From NCBI GenBank assembly GCA_031553035.1, contig JAVBLY010000003.1:124001-188000 (forward strand): DNA of 64,000 nt, read 5' to 3'. The notes beneath the pieces are model-generated. The model was not told the DNA's origin. It was given only the letters and a program-made list of their open reading frames with translations, and searched no databases. The translations under genes and the position numbers were made by a program. Within the stretch, counting starts at the first letter, position 1. Each line of letters begins with the position of its first letter. Source of the DNA: JAVBLY01 sp031553035. GTDB taxonomy: Bacteria; Bacillota; Clostridia; Peptostreptococcales; Anaerovoracaceae. Positions 16,170 through 24,324 of this stretch are shown in pieces.

Positions 16170-17561
16170 TTACTTTCCAACACAGAATTCACCGAAAACT
16201 TTTTCCATTATGTCATCTGTAACTGTCTGCCCGGTGATTTCGCCTAAATATTCAAATGCCTGATTTATATTGACATGTACAAAATCAAGAGCTTCCCCGG
16301 CTTCAGCGGTCTGTATTGCTTCATCTATCTCAGCTGACGCCTTTATAAGAAGATCTCTGTGCCTTACGTTAGTTATCATCAAACTGTCTGCCTGTTTAAG
16401 GTTCCCGGAAAAAACCATAGCGGCTATACTGCTCTCCAGTTCATCAAGCCCTGTATTTTTTGTCAAAGACATTTCTATTACTTTGCTGCTTCGTACTAAA
16501 TCATTTACTTGTTCGCCGGATATATTTCTTCCCAGATCTATTTTATTTATGACAACGAAACATTTTCTGTCTCCTATGTTTTCCGCTATTTCCATATCAG
16601 ATTCATCTATACCGCTCTGTCCGTCCATCATAAAAATAACCAGATCAGCTTTATTGAATGCTTCTTTTGTTTTTTCTATTCCTATTTTTTCTATTTTGTC
16701 AGACGTTTCTCTTATTCCGGCAGTGTCGGTAAGTTTGACCGAAATGCCACTTATATTTACTACTTCTTCGATCGTATCTCTCGTAGTCCCCGGCACCTCA
16801 GTCACAATTGCACGGGATTCTTTTAGGAGCTCATTCATAAGTGAAGACTTACCCACATTGGGCTTTCCGACAATGACGGTATTTATTCCTTCTCTTATCA
16901 TTTTTCCTGTATTTGCAGTGTTTATCAGTTCATCAATTTCTTCCTTAGTAGCCGTGAGCCTTTCTTTGAGCTTCATGTCACCGACAGCATCTCTGTCCTC
17001 ATCGGGATAATCGATTTCAACTACGATTCCTGCGATTATATTTAGAATGTTTTCTCTTAATTCGTTTATTTTCCTTGAGACAGATCCTTCCATCTGATCA
17101 ACAGCCAGTTCAAAACCTACATCTGATTTTGCTTTTATAACATCAATAACGGCTTCTGCCTGAGAAAGGTCTATTCTCCCGTTCAAAAAAGCTTTCTTTG
17201 TGAATTCACCCGCTTCAGCCGGAGCTGCACCAAGAGAAAGAACCAGTTCCAGAATCTTTCTAAGGGAAACTATGCTTCCGTGACAGTATATCTCACATAC
17301 ATCTTCCTTAGTATATGTAGACGGTGCCTTCATCAAAGTAACAAGCACCTCGTCTATCACCTTTTCCGAAACAGGATCTACTATATTGCCATAGTGAAGA
17401 TATCTGTTTTTTAACTCCGATATTTCATTTACATTAGACCTAAAGATACGGTTAAGTATAGAATGAGCTTCGTTACCGCTCATCCTGACTATCCCAATAC
17501 CGCCTTCGCCGTAAGCTGTTGATATTGCTGCTATAGTTTTTTCTTCATTGTAATTGATCAT
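16170..17561 (-). CDS. mnmE: tRNA modification GTPase MnmE
   Basis: 463 residues. N-terminal THF-binding domain, helical domain with an inserted G domain: G1 GKPNVGKSS (232-240), G3 DTAGI (279-283), G4 NKID, and the C-terminal FCVGK with the conserved Cys460. It works as a complex with MnmG. No strong ribosome site is seen before the ATG at 17559-17561. A GC hairpin with poor T tract lies upstream (about 17603-17631), between mnmE and jag. Confidence 0.97.
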   Translation of the reverse strand: MINYNEEKTIAAISTAYGEGGIGIVRMSGNEAHSILNRIFRSNVNEISELKNRYLHYGNIVDPVSEKVIDEVLVTLMKAPSTYTKEDVCEIYCHGSIVSLRKILELVLSLGAAPAEAGEFTKKAFLNGRIDLSQAEAVIDVIKAKSDVGFELAVDQMEGSVSRKINELRENILNIIAGIVVEIDYPDEDRDAVGDMKLKERLTATKEEIDELINTANTGKMIREGINTVIVGKPNVGKSSLMNELLKESRAIVTEVPGTTRDTIEEVVNISGISVKLTDTAGIRETSDKIEKIGIEKTKEAFNKADLVIFMMDGQSGIDESDMEIAENIGDRKCFVVINKIDLGRNISGEQVNDLVRSSKVIEMSLTKNTGLDELESSIAAMVFSGNLKQADSLMITNVRHRDLLIKASAEIDEAIQTAEAGEALDFVHVNINQAFEYLGEITGQTVTDDIMEKVFGEFCVGK

Positions 17562-17633
17562 AGATTTCGCTTTAGTATTGTAAGCTTTACTTATAAGAAT
17601 GAAGCTGCCTCGAGTTTCGAAGCAGCTCCTGTG

Positions 17634-18512
17634 TTAGCGTTTCTTTTCGACTATCACCCTTCTGTAGGGTTCTTCTCCTTCACTCCGCGTTGTTATTCCT
17701 TCTATTCCCTGGAGTGTTGAGTGTATAACTTTTCTCTCGTAAGGATTCATCGGTTCAAGCTTGACGCTTCTGCCGGTCTTCTGGACTTTCCGGGCAAGCT
17801 TTGCACCCAGCTGTTCAAGTGTCTTCTCTCTTCTTGACCTGTAACCTTCAACATCGATTATAGTCCTTAAGTATTCTTCTCTTTCCTTGTTAACCACCAG
17901 ATTGGTAAGATACTGTATTGAATCCAGAGTTTGCCCTCTCTTACCGATTACGGTTCTTGAATCTTTGCCGGATATCTCAACATAGAAACATTCATCGTTT
18001 TTAAATGATTCCATGATGACATCTATTCCCATTTTTTCGATTAAACCCTTAAGAAATTCCGCAGCGTCGTTATCGTCTGAAGCCACAAGATCTGCAGGTC
18101 TTTCGCTCAAATTGGGCTTGCCGGAAAGATCTATTTCCGGGTAGTTGTCTTCATGAGGCTTCTTTTCTCTTCTTGGTGGCCTGTCATTTCGATTGCCATT
18201 ACTTCCGGATCTGTTTCCTTGCTGTCCCTGGGGATGTTTATCCTTTTTTCTGAGATCTCTTTTGTTTCTATTTTCACCAGACTTACCTTGATTATCTTTT
18301 TTCTTCTTTTGGTCATTTCCTTTTACAGGAGGTTCTTCATCCGCAATAAGTTCAACTTTTACTTTTGCCAGTTTGGCTCCGAGACCAAGAAACCCTTTTG
18401 ACGGCTCTTCTATTACTGTCACTTGTATCTGGTCTTCAGTTGCACCCAGATCTTCAAGAGCAAGCCTAACTGCCTCATCGACATCCTTGCCCCATTTTTC
18501 CGAATATTTCAT
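17634..18512 (-). CDS. jag: Jag/KhpB RNA-binding protein
   Basis: 292 residues. Jag_N domain (about 1-60, including KGFLGLGAK), a long basic Lys/Asn/Gln/Arg-rich linker (about 65-135), a KH domain with GKRGQTLDSIQYL (about 190), and an R3H domain ending in EPYRRVIVEKKR. KhpB pairs with KhpA to bind RNA and affects cell division and elongation in Gram-positives. It sits directly after yidC, as usual. The low-complexity linker is longer than in many homologues. Confidence 0.93.
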   Translation of the reverse strand: MKYSEKWGKDVDEAVRLALEDLGATEDQIQVTVIEEPSKGFLGLGAKLAKVKVELIADEEPPVKGNDQKKKKDNQGKSGENRNKRDLRKKDKHPQGQQGNRSGSNGNRNDRPPRREKKPHEDNYPEIDLSGKPNLSERPADLVASDDNDAAEFLKGLIEKMGIDVIMESFKNDECFYVEISGKDSRTVIGKRGQTLDSIQYLTNLVVNKEREEYLRTIIDVEGYRSRREKTLEQLGAKLARKVQKTGRSVKLEPMNPYERKVIHSTLQGIEGITTRSEGEEPYRRVIVEKKR

Positions 18513-18548
18513 TTCCGGTTCCTCTCCATTGCGCCTAGCGCAAATTAT

Positions 18549-19268
18549 CTATTTCTTTTTGTTCTTATTATCTTTTTCTTCAGCAGCTATCAGCTTTTTC
18601 TTCCATACGCCAAGTACCTTTGTCTGTGCTACGGTGAACAGGTTTCCTGTAAACCAATACAGAGTCAGTCCGGCGGGGAAAGATCTTCCCATCCACACTA
18701 TCATAACCGGGAAGAAGTATTTCATCATCTTCATCATTCCCGACATCTGATTGTTCATCTGGTTTGTCGGGTTCTGAGCCTGTGACATGGTAAATGATAT
18801 GAATGTGGTGATACCGGCCAGAATAGGCAGTATCCATAGGTCGGGCTGGGACAGGTCATGTATCCACAGAAAATTTTCGTGAACAGCCATGATCATCTCC
18901 GGTGAATTCTCCATATATAGCATGGGGTTTCTCAAGAGCTGAAACAATCCAATTATTATCGGGAACTGTATCAACATTGGAAGACAGCCCCTCATAGGAT
19001 TGAAATTTTCCTCCTGATAGAGCTCCATCATCCTCTTATTCATTTCTTCTTTGTCACCAGCGTATTTCTTTTGTATCTCCTGCATCTTGGGCTGAACATT
19101 GCCCATTTTCGCCGTGTGTTTTATCTGGTTCGCATACAGCGGGAAAAGACACAGTCTGACTATTATTGTGAATATTATCAGGGTTATTCCGTAATTACCT
19201 ATAACTCCATATATTCCACTTAACAGCATTCCTAACGGCTTCGCGATAAAGCCTATTGCAGTGGTCAA
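18549..19268 (-). CDS. yidC: Membrane protein insertase YidC/SpoIIIJ
   Basis: 239 residues, the short Gram-positive form without a periplasmic domain. The conserved arginine-bearing helix IIVRLCLFPLYANQ, the FNPMRGCLPMLIQFPI segment and the final hydrophobic helices are visible; the tail is basic. The start is a TTG (complement of 19266-19268): GGAGG stands 8 nt upstream and no ATG fits better. It lacks the N-terminal Cys lipobox of some Firmicute homologues, which begin earlier. It inserts membrane proteins alone or with SecYEG. Confidence 0.94.
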   Translation of the reverse strand: MTTAIGFIAKPLGMLLSGIYGVIGNYGITLIIFTIIVRLCLFPLYANQIKHTAKMGNVQPKMQEIQKKYAGDKEEMNKRMMELYQEENFNPMRGCLPMLIQFPIIIGLFQLLRNPMLYMENSPEMIMAVHENFLWIHDLSQPDLWILPILAGITTFISFTMSQAQNPTNQMNNQMSGMMKMMKYFFPVMIVWMGRSFPAGLTLYWFTGNLFTVAQTKVLGVWKKKLIAAEEKDNKNKKK

Positions 19269-19288
19269 TATAATTTCCTCCGTTATTT

Positions 19289-19498
19289 CTATTTCAGTGG
19301 GTCATACCCTCCCGGATTAAAGGGGTGACACCTTACAATTCTTCTGATCCCGATCCAGCTTCCCTTAAAAAAACCGTATTTTTCAAGTGCCTGAACGAAG
19401 TAACTTGAACATGTGGGATAGAATCTGCATGTTTGGGGGAAGAAAGGAGATACAAGTTTCTGGTATCCCTTGATAAGGATTATCAATATATATTTCAT
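19289..19498 (-). CDS. yidD: Membrane protein insertion efficiency factor YidD
   Basis: 69 residues. The family pattern YQKLVSPFFPQTCRFYPTCS with the conserved cysteines, followed by IRRIVRCHPFNPGGYDPL, is unmistakable. YidD is a small membrane-associated protein that helps YidC-dependent insertion. Located between rnpA and yidC as in most bacteria; GGAGTAAAGGA precedes the ATG. Confidence 0.96.
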   Translation of the reverse strand: MKYILIILIKGYQKLVSPFFPQTCRFYPTCSSYFVQALEKYGFFKGSWIGIRRIVRCHPFNPGGYDPLK

Positions 19499-19519
19499 TC
19501 CTTTACTCCCGTTACCCTC

Positions 19520-19858
19520 TTAGTTTTTTAAGAGTTTTGCTTTTCTTAGAACTTCATTTATAGATTTTTCCACATTCCTGCATTTGACACCGTTAATGGT
19601 GTTTCTTGCTATAAAAAGAATGTCATATCCTTCTTCTATTTTGCCCGAAACATTGCGGTAACTCTCTTTCATAAGCCTGCGGGCTCTGTTTCTTCTAACG
19701 CTGTTCCCCACCTTTTTGCTGGCAAGGAAGGCTCTTCTCATATACGGAAGATCATTTTTTATATAAAACAGAACCACATATTTGCTTCCTATGGACTTTC
19801 CTTTTTTATAGAGTCTGGAAAAATCCTTATTATTACGCAAAATTTTCGGATCTAACAT
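19520..19858 (-). CDS. rnpA: Ribonuclease P protein component
   Basis: 112 residues. The RNR signature KVGNSVRRNRARRLMKE (about 49-65) binds the P RNA. The protein helps the catalytic RNA remove 5' leaders of pre-tRNAs. It begins 15 nt after the rpmH stop with GGAG upstream of the ATG, in the universal rpmH-rnpA pair. Confidence 0.96.
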   Translation of the reverse strand: MLDPKILRNNKDFSRLYKKGKSIGSKYVVLFYIKNDLPYMRRAFLASKKVGNSVRRNRARRLMKESYRNVSGKIEEGYDILFIARNTINGVKCRNVEKSINEVLRKAKLLKN

Positions 19859-19873
19859 TTTCGCTCCAAACAG

Positions 19874-20008
19874 TTAAGCGGATAATTTCTTTCTTCCTCT
19901 TGATCTTCTTCTCTTGAGCACATTTCTTCCATTGCTGGTTCTCATTCTCTTTCTGAATCCATGTTCTCTCTTTCTCTGCCTTTTTTTCGGTTGATATGTC
20001 ATTTTCAT
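19874..20008 (-). CDS. rpmH: 50S ribosomal protein L34
   Basis: 44 codons, ATG at the complement of 20006-20008 and TAA at the complement of 19874-19876. The product begins MKMTYQPKKRQRKREHGF and ends RRRSRGRKKLSA, the complete L34 sequence pattern. GGAGGT stands upstream. An 80-codon open frame on the same strand overlaps it in another phase and is not a gene. First gene of the leftward operon rpmH-rnpA-yidD-yidC-jag. Confidence 0.97.
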   Translation of the reverse strand: MKMTYQPKKRQRKREHGFRKRMRTSNGRNVLKRRRSRGRKKLSA

Positions 20009-20071
20009 AGCTGTTTACCTCCTTTTTTATTTTGTATTTCCGTTTCAAATCTGAATTACAATTGAATACGG

Positions 20072-20096
20072 GCATGCTTTATCTCATAAAACATGC
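20072..20096 (-). other. Hairpin at the 5' end of the rpmH transcript
   Basis: GCATGCTTTAT (20072-20082) pairs with ATAAAACATGC (20086-20096) with one mismatch and a CTC loop. The predicted start of the rpmH mRNA, 7 nt after its -10, is about 20096, so the RNA would begin with this stem-loop. Confidence 0.5.
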
Positions 20097-20102
20097 CTAG
20101 TT

Positions 20103-20132
20103 ATTATATAGGTAAAGTGCAGGTGATGTCAA
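20103..20132 (-). promoter_or_regulatory. rpmH operon promoter
   Basis: On the minus strand a consensus TTGACA (complement of 20127-20132) and TATAAT (complement of 20103-20108) are 18 bp apart. This is the strongest sigma-A-type promoter in the window and should drive rpmH-rnpA and the genes behind them. Confidence 0.85.
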
Positions 20133-20230
20133 TGGTTTCAGCCTGTTTATTAAGTTGATAAAGTTTTCCACTGCCTGTTATCAAGTGGTTATTAATACTC
20201 AAAACACTACCTATTGTGTTAACAGTGACC

Positions 20231-20239
20231 TGTGGATAA
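20231..20239 (-). promoter_or_regulatory. DnaA box upstream of dnaA
   Basis: TGTGGATAA, an exact reverse-complement DnaA box (TTATCCACA), 62 bp upstream of the dnaA -35. It makes the origin region two-part, with the main cluster behind dnaA. Confidence 0.8.
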
Positions 20240-20300
20240 CTTTTTATAAATATTTATCCTATATTTATGCATGTAGTAAAATGTAATTGGTATTTTCATC

Positions 20301-20329
20301 TTGTGGAAAAACTCCATTTTTTGTATTAT
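20301..20329 (+). promoter_or_regulatory. dnaA promoter overlapping a DnaA box
   Basis: TTGTGG (20301-20306), 17-bp spacer, TATTAT (20324-20329). TGTGGAAAA at 20302-20310 matches the DnaA box at eight of nine positions and overlaps the -35, so DnaA could repress its own gene. Predicted RNA start is about 20336, 25 nt before the chosen dnaA ATG. Confidence 0.7.
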
Positions 20330-20360
20330 AGTAATTACCATTAAACAAAAGGTGCCAACT

Positions 20361-21719
20361 ATGAAGGGGAAACAAAACAACATGGAGAAAAAATGGAATT
20401 TAATAAAAAACGAGCTGGAAAAAAAGATGAATACTGTCGGTTTTTCAACATGGATATCCCCTCTTAAACCTCTTAAATATTCAAAAACTAAAAAGACCCT
20501 TTATATACTTGTATCTGAGCAGCTTATTCTAACCACATTGGAAAAGAGATATGTTGATCTGATTGGAGAAATAGCATCTGAAATATATGGAGAAAATGTA
20601 AAGATTATTTTTTCTCTCCCGGAGGATGCCCATAAATATACATCAAAAAAACCTGCTAATATGCCGGAAGAAAGTGATCTGGGAGAAGAAGTTCTCGTAG
20701 ACCCGAGACAAACATTTGACACCTTTGTCGTGGGAGAGAATAATCGTTTCGCCCAGGCTGCGGCCCTTGCGGTTGCTGAAGCTCCAGGTAATTCATATAA
20801 CCCTCTTTTCATCTACGGTGGAGCCGGATTAGGAAAAACGCATCTCATGCATGCTATTGGGCATTATGTAAAAGTGAATGATCCAAATCTTAAAGTTCTT
20901 TATGTCTCATCTGAAATGTTTACCGATGATTTCATAAATTCCATCAGAAACGAAAAGATGAATGAATTTAAAATAAAATACCGAAATGTAGATGTCCTTC
21001 TCCTCGATGATATACAGTTTATTGAAGAAAAAAAGAGCACGAGAGAAGAGGTTTTCCATACATACAACACACTGCACGACAACGGAAAACAACTTGTTTT
21101 TTCCAGTGACAGACCCCCAAAGGATCTTCTTGGACTTGATGAAAGACTAACGTCAAGACTATCTTCCGGACTTATAGTCGATATTCAGCCTCCGAGCTTT
21201 GAAACCAAGGTAGCCATACTTAGAAACAAGGCTAATTTGGATGAAATCGAAATAACCGAAGGTCTTGAAGATGTAATTGAGCTTATCGCCGATAAGATAA
21301 AGACAAATATAAGAGAAATGGAAGGTGCTTTCAATAAGGTAATAGCTTTCAGCACTCTCACTCAGAAAAACATAAATAAGGATCTGGCCTGCGAAGTATT
21401 AAAAGATATAATAACAGCTAAAGATGCCCAGCCTACGCCTGAATCCATAAAGAAAAACGTGAGTAAGTTCTATGAAATTAAAATATCGGATCTTGAATCT
21501 AGCAAAAGAGCAAGAAACTTTTCATTTCCAAGGCAGATAGCTATGTATCTATGTAGAAATATGACAGATCTGAGCCTTCCAAAAATAGGAGACTGTTTTG
21601 GTGGAAGAGATCATACCACAGTTCTTCATGCATGTGATAAAATAGAGAAAGAAAAAAATATAAATCAAACTATAGATAATAATTTAAAGGAGCTGGAAAA
21701 CAGGATAAGAAATATTTAA
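20361..21719 (+). CDS. dnaA: Chromosomal replication initiator DnaA
   Basis: 452 residues. Domain I at the N-terminus, short domain II, AAA+ domain with Walker A GGAGLGKT (153-160) and Walker B DD at 216-217, and the C-terminal DNA-binding helix-turn-helix with the signature FGGRDHTTVLHACDKI. It unwinds oriC. The open frame extends upstream to a TTG at 20301, but that codon lies in the promoter -35. The ATG at 20361 has AAAAGGTG 6 nt upstream and a 25-nt leader; the ATG at 20382 is an alternative. Confidence 0.96.
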   Translation: MKGKQNNMEKKWNLIKNELEKKMNTVGFSTWISPLKPLKYSKTKKTLYILVSEQLILTTLEKRYVDLIGEIASEIYGENVKIIFSLPEDAHKYTSKKPANMPEESDLGEEVLVDPRQTFDTFVVGENNRFAQAAALAVAEAPGNSYNPLFIYGGAGLGKTHLMHAIGHYVKVNDPNLKVLYVSSEMFTDDFINSIRNEKMNEFKIKYRNVDVLLLDDIQFIEEKKSTREEVFHTYNTLHDNGKQLVFSSDRPPKDLLGLDERLTSRLSSGLIVDIQPPSFETKVAILRNKANLDEIEITEGLEDVIELIADKIKTNIREMEGAFNKVIAFSTLTQKNINKDLACEVLKDIITAKDAQPTPESIKKNVSKFYEIKISDLESSKRARNFSFPRQIAMYLCRNMTDLSLPKIGDCFGGRDHTTVLHACDKIEKEKNINQTIDNNLKELENRIRNI

Positions 21720-21858
21720 TCCACACTTTCCACAATTTAAACATTTTTTATCCACAGTATTTGTTAATTAAATATGTTGAAATATACTTATCCACAGAAC
21801 TTATTAACAAATCCACAGGACCTATTACTACAAAAACTATTTATTAAGAAAAAGAAAG
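21717..21858. other. oriC core: DnaA-box cluster, trio-like triplets and AT-rich stretch
   Basis: Between dnaA and dnaN. Exact DnaA boxes TTATCCACA lie at 21748-21756 and 21788-21796. One-mismatch TAATCCACA (21717-21725) and two-mismatch copies (21726-21734, 21810-21818) are also there. After the last box comes a GC patch GGACC (21818-21822), then CTATTACTA (21822-21830), readable as DnaA-trios, and an A/T-only run up to the dnaN ribosome site. This order (box, GC patch, trios, unwinding element) is that of the Bacillus basal unwinding system. Gene orientation switches near here. Confidence 0.85.
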
Positions 21859-21867
21859 GAAAATCTT

Positions 21868-22986
21868 ATGAAATTCACATGTGACCAGCAAGCTTTTGTG
21901 AAGGCTCTGAACATAGTTTCTAAAGCTGTTACTTCGAGAACAACAATTCCTATTCTGAAGGGAATACTTATAAAATGTGAAGATAACAATAAAATCAGGT
22001 TATCTTCATCTGATCTTGAAATAAGCATAGAAACAATGCTTGATGCCAATATAGAGGAAAAAGGTTCAACAGTCGTATCAGCAAAACTTTTTAACGACAT
22101 AATAAGAAAATTACCGACAGGGACTATAATAATAGAAGTAAATGAAGAGGGAACTATCAAAATAATAAGCGGTCATTCAGAATTCACTCTTCAGGGACTT
22201 CCTGAAGAAGATTTTCCAAAAATAACTGAAGAAAATGAAGGAAAAGAACTGATTTTTGATAAAGAGCTCCTTAAAAACATGATTAAGGGAACATGTTATG
22301 CAGCAAGCATAGATGAATCCAGGGGAATAATAACCGGAACCCTCATGGAAATAAGAAAAGATATGATAACAATGGTTGCCCTTGATGGATTCAGAATGGC
22401 TATAAAAAGAGAGAAAGTAGTAAATGAAAAAGAAATGGATGTTGTAATAGCCGCCAGAATAATGAATGAAATTGGGAAAATTCTGAGCGAACAGGAAGAA
22501 GATGAAGAAGTAAGAATAAGTGTTGATGAAAAAAAGGCTATATTTGTTTTAGAAAACACAAAAATAGTGGCAAGGCTTATGGAAGGAGATTTTATTAAAT
22601 ATAAAGATATTCTTCCTCAGAACAACAGAATCAAATTAAAGATAAACAAAAATGAACTTATGGACAGCGTTGAAAGATGTTCAATTATAGTAAGAGAAGG
22701 AAAAAATTCATTTATAAGATTCAAAATGGAAGAAGACAGATTTGTAATAACTTCAAGATCAGAAGAGGGAAGTACAAAAGAAGAAGTAAGCATAGAAAAA
22801 GAAGGAGAAAATATTGAAATAGGATTCAATGCTAAATATATGGCAGATACACTCCGAATACTTAATGATACAGATGTGTATATGGAATTCAACACAAGTA
22901 TAAGCCCTTGTTTAATAAAACCGGTTAGTGGGAATAAATATGAATATCTTATTTTGCCAGTACGCCTTTCTACCGGAAATGTTTAA
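21868..22986 (+). CDS. dnaN: DNA polymerase III beta sliding clamp
   Basis: 372 residues, the usual clamp length with three repeated domains. The N-terminus MKFTCDQQAFVKALNIVSKA and the segment SLDGFRMA-like VALDGFRMAIKR are family marks; the C-terminus ends PVRLSTGNV. It forms the ring that tethers the replicase to DNA. AAAGGA precedes the ATG. Its codons are unusually rich in AAA, AGA and ATA, as in the next gene. Confidence 0.96.
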   Translation: MKFTCDQQAFVKALNIVSKAVTSRTTIPILKGILIKCEDNNKIRLSSSDLEISIETMLDANIEEKGSTVVSAKLFNDIIRKLPTGTIIIEVNEEGTIKIISGHSEFTLQGLPEEDFPKITEENEGKELIFDKELLKNMIKGTCYAASIDESRGIITGTLMEIRKDMITMVALDGFRMAIKREKVVNEKEMDVVIAARIMNEIGKILSEQEEDEEVRISVDEKKAIFVLENTKIVARLMEGDFIKYKDILPQNNRIKLKINKNELMDSVERCSIIVREGKNSFIRFKMEEDRFVITSRSEEGSTKEEVSIEKEGENIEIGFNAKYMADTLRILNDTDVYMEFNTSISPCLIKPVSGNKYEYLILPVRLSTGNV

Positions 22987-22998
22987 TATAAATAAGTT

Positions 22999-24090
22999 AT
23001 GTACATAAAGGAATTAAATCTTATAAATTTTAGAAATTACAAAGAAGCAAAGATCCCTTTTCAAGAGAGAATAAACATTATCCTAGGCAATAACGGTCAA
23101 GGTAAGACAAATCTCCTGGAAGGGATTTATCTTCTCTCAATGGGAAAAAGTTTCAGGACAAATAAAGATGCAGAAATGATAAAATTTGATTCCGAATATT
23201 TCAGGGTCAAAGGTTTTTTCAGTAAAGATGAAAAAAAACTATCTGTTGAAATGTATTTGAGTAAGACGGAAAAGATTTTTAAGATAGACGGAGTGGAAAA
23301 AAGAAAAAATGCCGACCTTCTGGAAAACGTCTACACTGTCATTTTTTCACCTGAGGATTTGAAGACTGTAAAAGAGGATCCTGATAAGAGAAGAAGATTC
23401 CTGGACAGACAATTATTCCAATTAAAGCCTCTTTATTACAAGGATCTGGCCAAATATAAAAAAATATTGAAAAACAGAAATTCTACTTTAAAAGAAGAAA
23501 TCATAGATGAAGGGCTTCTTGATGTGTGGGATGAATATCTTATTGATACCGGTGCAAAAATAATAATGGAGAGAAAAGAACTTCTTACCAATCTGGGCAA
23601 AATAAGCAGTGAAATAAACAGCAATATAACAAACGGAAAAGAAAAACTGGAGATAGAATATGAACCGGATATAGAAATAAAAGAAAACATTGATGAACAA
23701 AAAATAGAAATAAAAAAGGAATTTTTAAAAAACAGAAACAAAGACATCGAAAGAAAAACAACTACATCCGGTCCCCACAAAGACGATATGAAGATAACTA
23801 TAGACGGAATAGACACAAGAAAATTCGGTTCCCAGGGACAGCAGAGGACAGCTGCCCTTGCGTTAAAACTTGCGGAACTGAGAATAATAAAAGAAGAAAC
23901 CGGAGAGAATGCCATACTCCTTCTCGATGACGTACTGTCGGAACTGGACGGAGAAAGGCAGAATTATCTAATCAATTCCTTCAAAGACAATCAAATATTC
24001 ATTTCTGCTGCCGAAATAAGTGAAAATGTACTAACCAAATTGCATAATAGCAAGATATATAATGTATCTGAAGGTATAATTTCCTATTAA
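22999..24090 (+). CDS. recF: Recombination mediator RecF
   Basis: 363 residues. Walker A GNNGQGKT (30-37), the ABC signature region GSQGQQRTAALALKLAE and Walker B ILLLDDVLSELD identify RecF, an SMC-like ATPase that loads RecA at gaps with RecOR. It begins 12 nt after dnaN with no good ribosome site, suggesting coupling. The small S4-domain gene (yaaA/rlbA) usual between dnaN and recF in Bacillus is absent. Confidence 0.95.
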   Translation: MYIKELNLINFRNYKEAKIPFQERINIILGNNGQGKTNLLEGIYLLSMGKSFRTNKDAEMIKFDSEYFRVKGFFSKDEKKLSVEMYLSKTEKIFKIDGVEKRKNADLLENVYTVIFSPEDLKTVKEDPDKRRRFLDRQLFQLKPLYYKDLAKYKKILKNRNSTLKEEIIDEGLLDVWDEYLIDTGAKIIMERKELLTNLGKISSEINSNITNGKEKLEIEYEPDIEIKENIDEQKIEIKKEFLKNRNKDIERKTTTSGPHKDDMKITIDGIDTRKFGSQGQQRTAALALKLAELRIIKEETGENAILLLDDVLSELDGERQNYLINSFKDNQIFISAAEISENVLTKLHNSKIYNVSEGIISY

Positions 24091-24324
24091 ATTATTCTAA
24101 TAATCAAAAATCACATCCAATTCAAAAATTAAACAAAATAGCATTAAAACAAAATCGATAAATTCGACCATAAATCTAATGAAATAAAGTTTTTTTGTTT
24201 TAATTATAAAAATAAAGATTAAATCAGCGTATTTGGGTAATATATGTAAGTGTATAGTATTATGGATGTAAGTATTTAATATTATGAATAAGCACTAAAT
24301 AAACATGTTATGGAAAGGCAACTT

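Larger units (their letters stand above)
20009..20360. other. rpmH-dnaA intergenic region
   Basis: 352 AT-rich bases between the divergent genes. It holds the rpmH promoter with a 5'-end hairpin, one exact DnaA box at 20231-20239, a near-match DnaA box at 20302-20310 and the dnaA promoter, each listed separately. No open frame is supported. Confidence 0.8.

Noticed and set aside
17600..17633. GC-rich hairpin between jag and mnmE as terminator
   Set aside because: Arms AGCTGC/GCAGCT pair, but no U tract follows in the gene direction.
19833..20075. 80-codon leftward open frame over rpmH
   Set aside because: It overlaps the 44-codon L34 gene in another phase, and only the L34 phase gives a known protein with a proper ribosome site.
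20301..20360. TTG start for dnaA at 20301
   Set aside because: The codon lies in the -35 of a good promoter; the ATG at 20361 has its own ribosome site.
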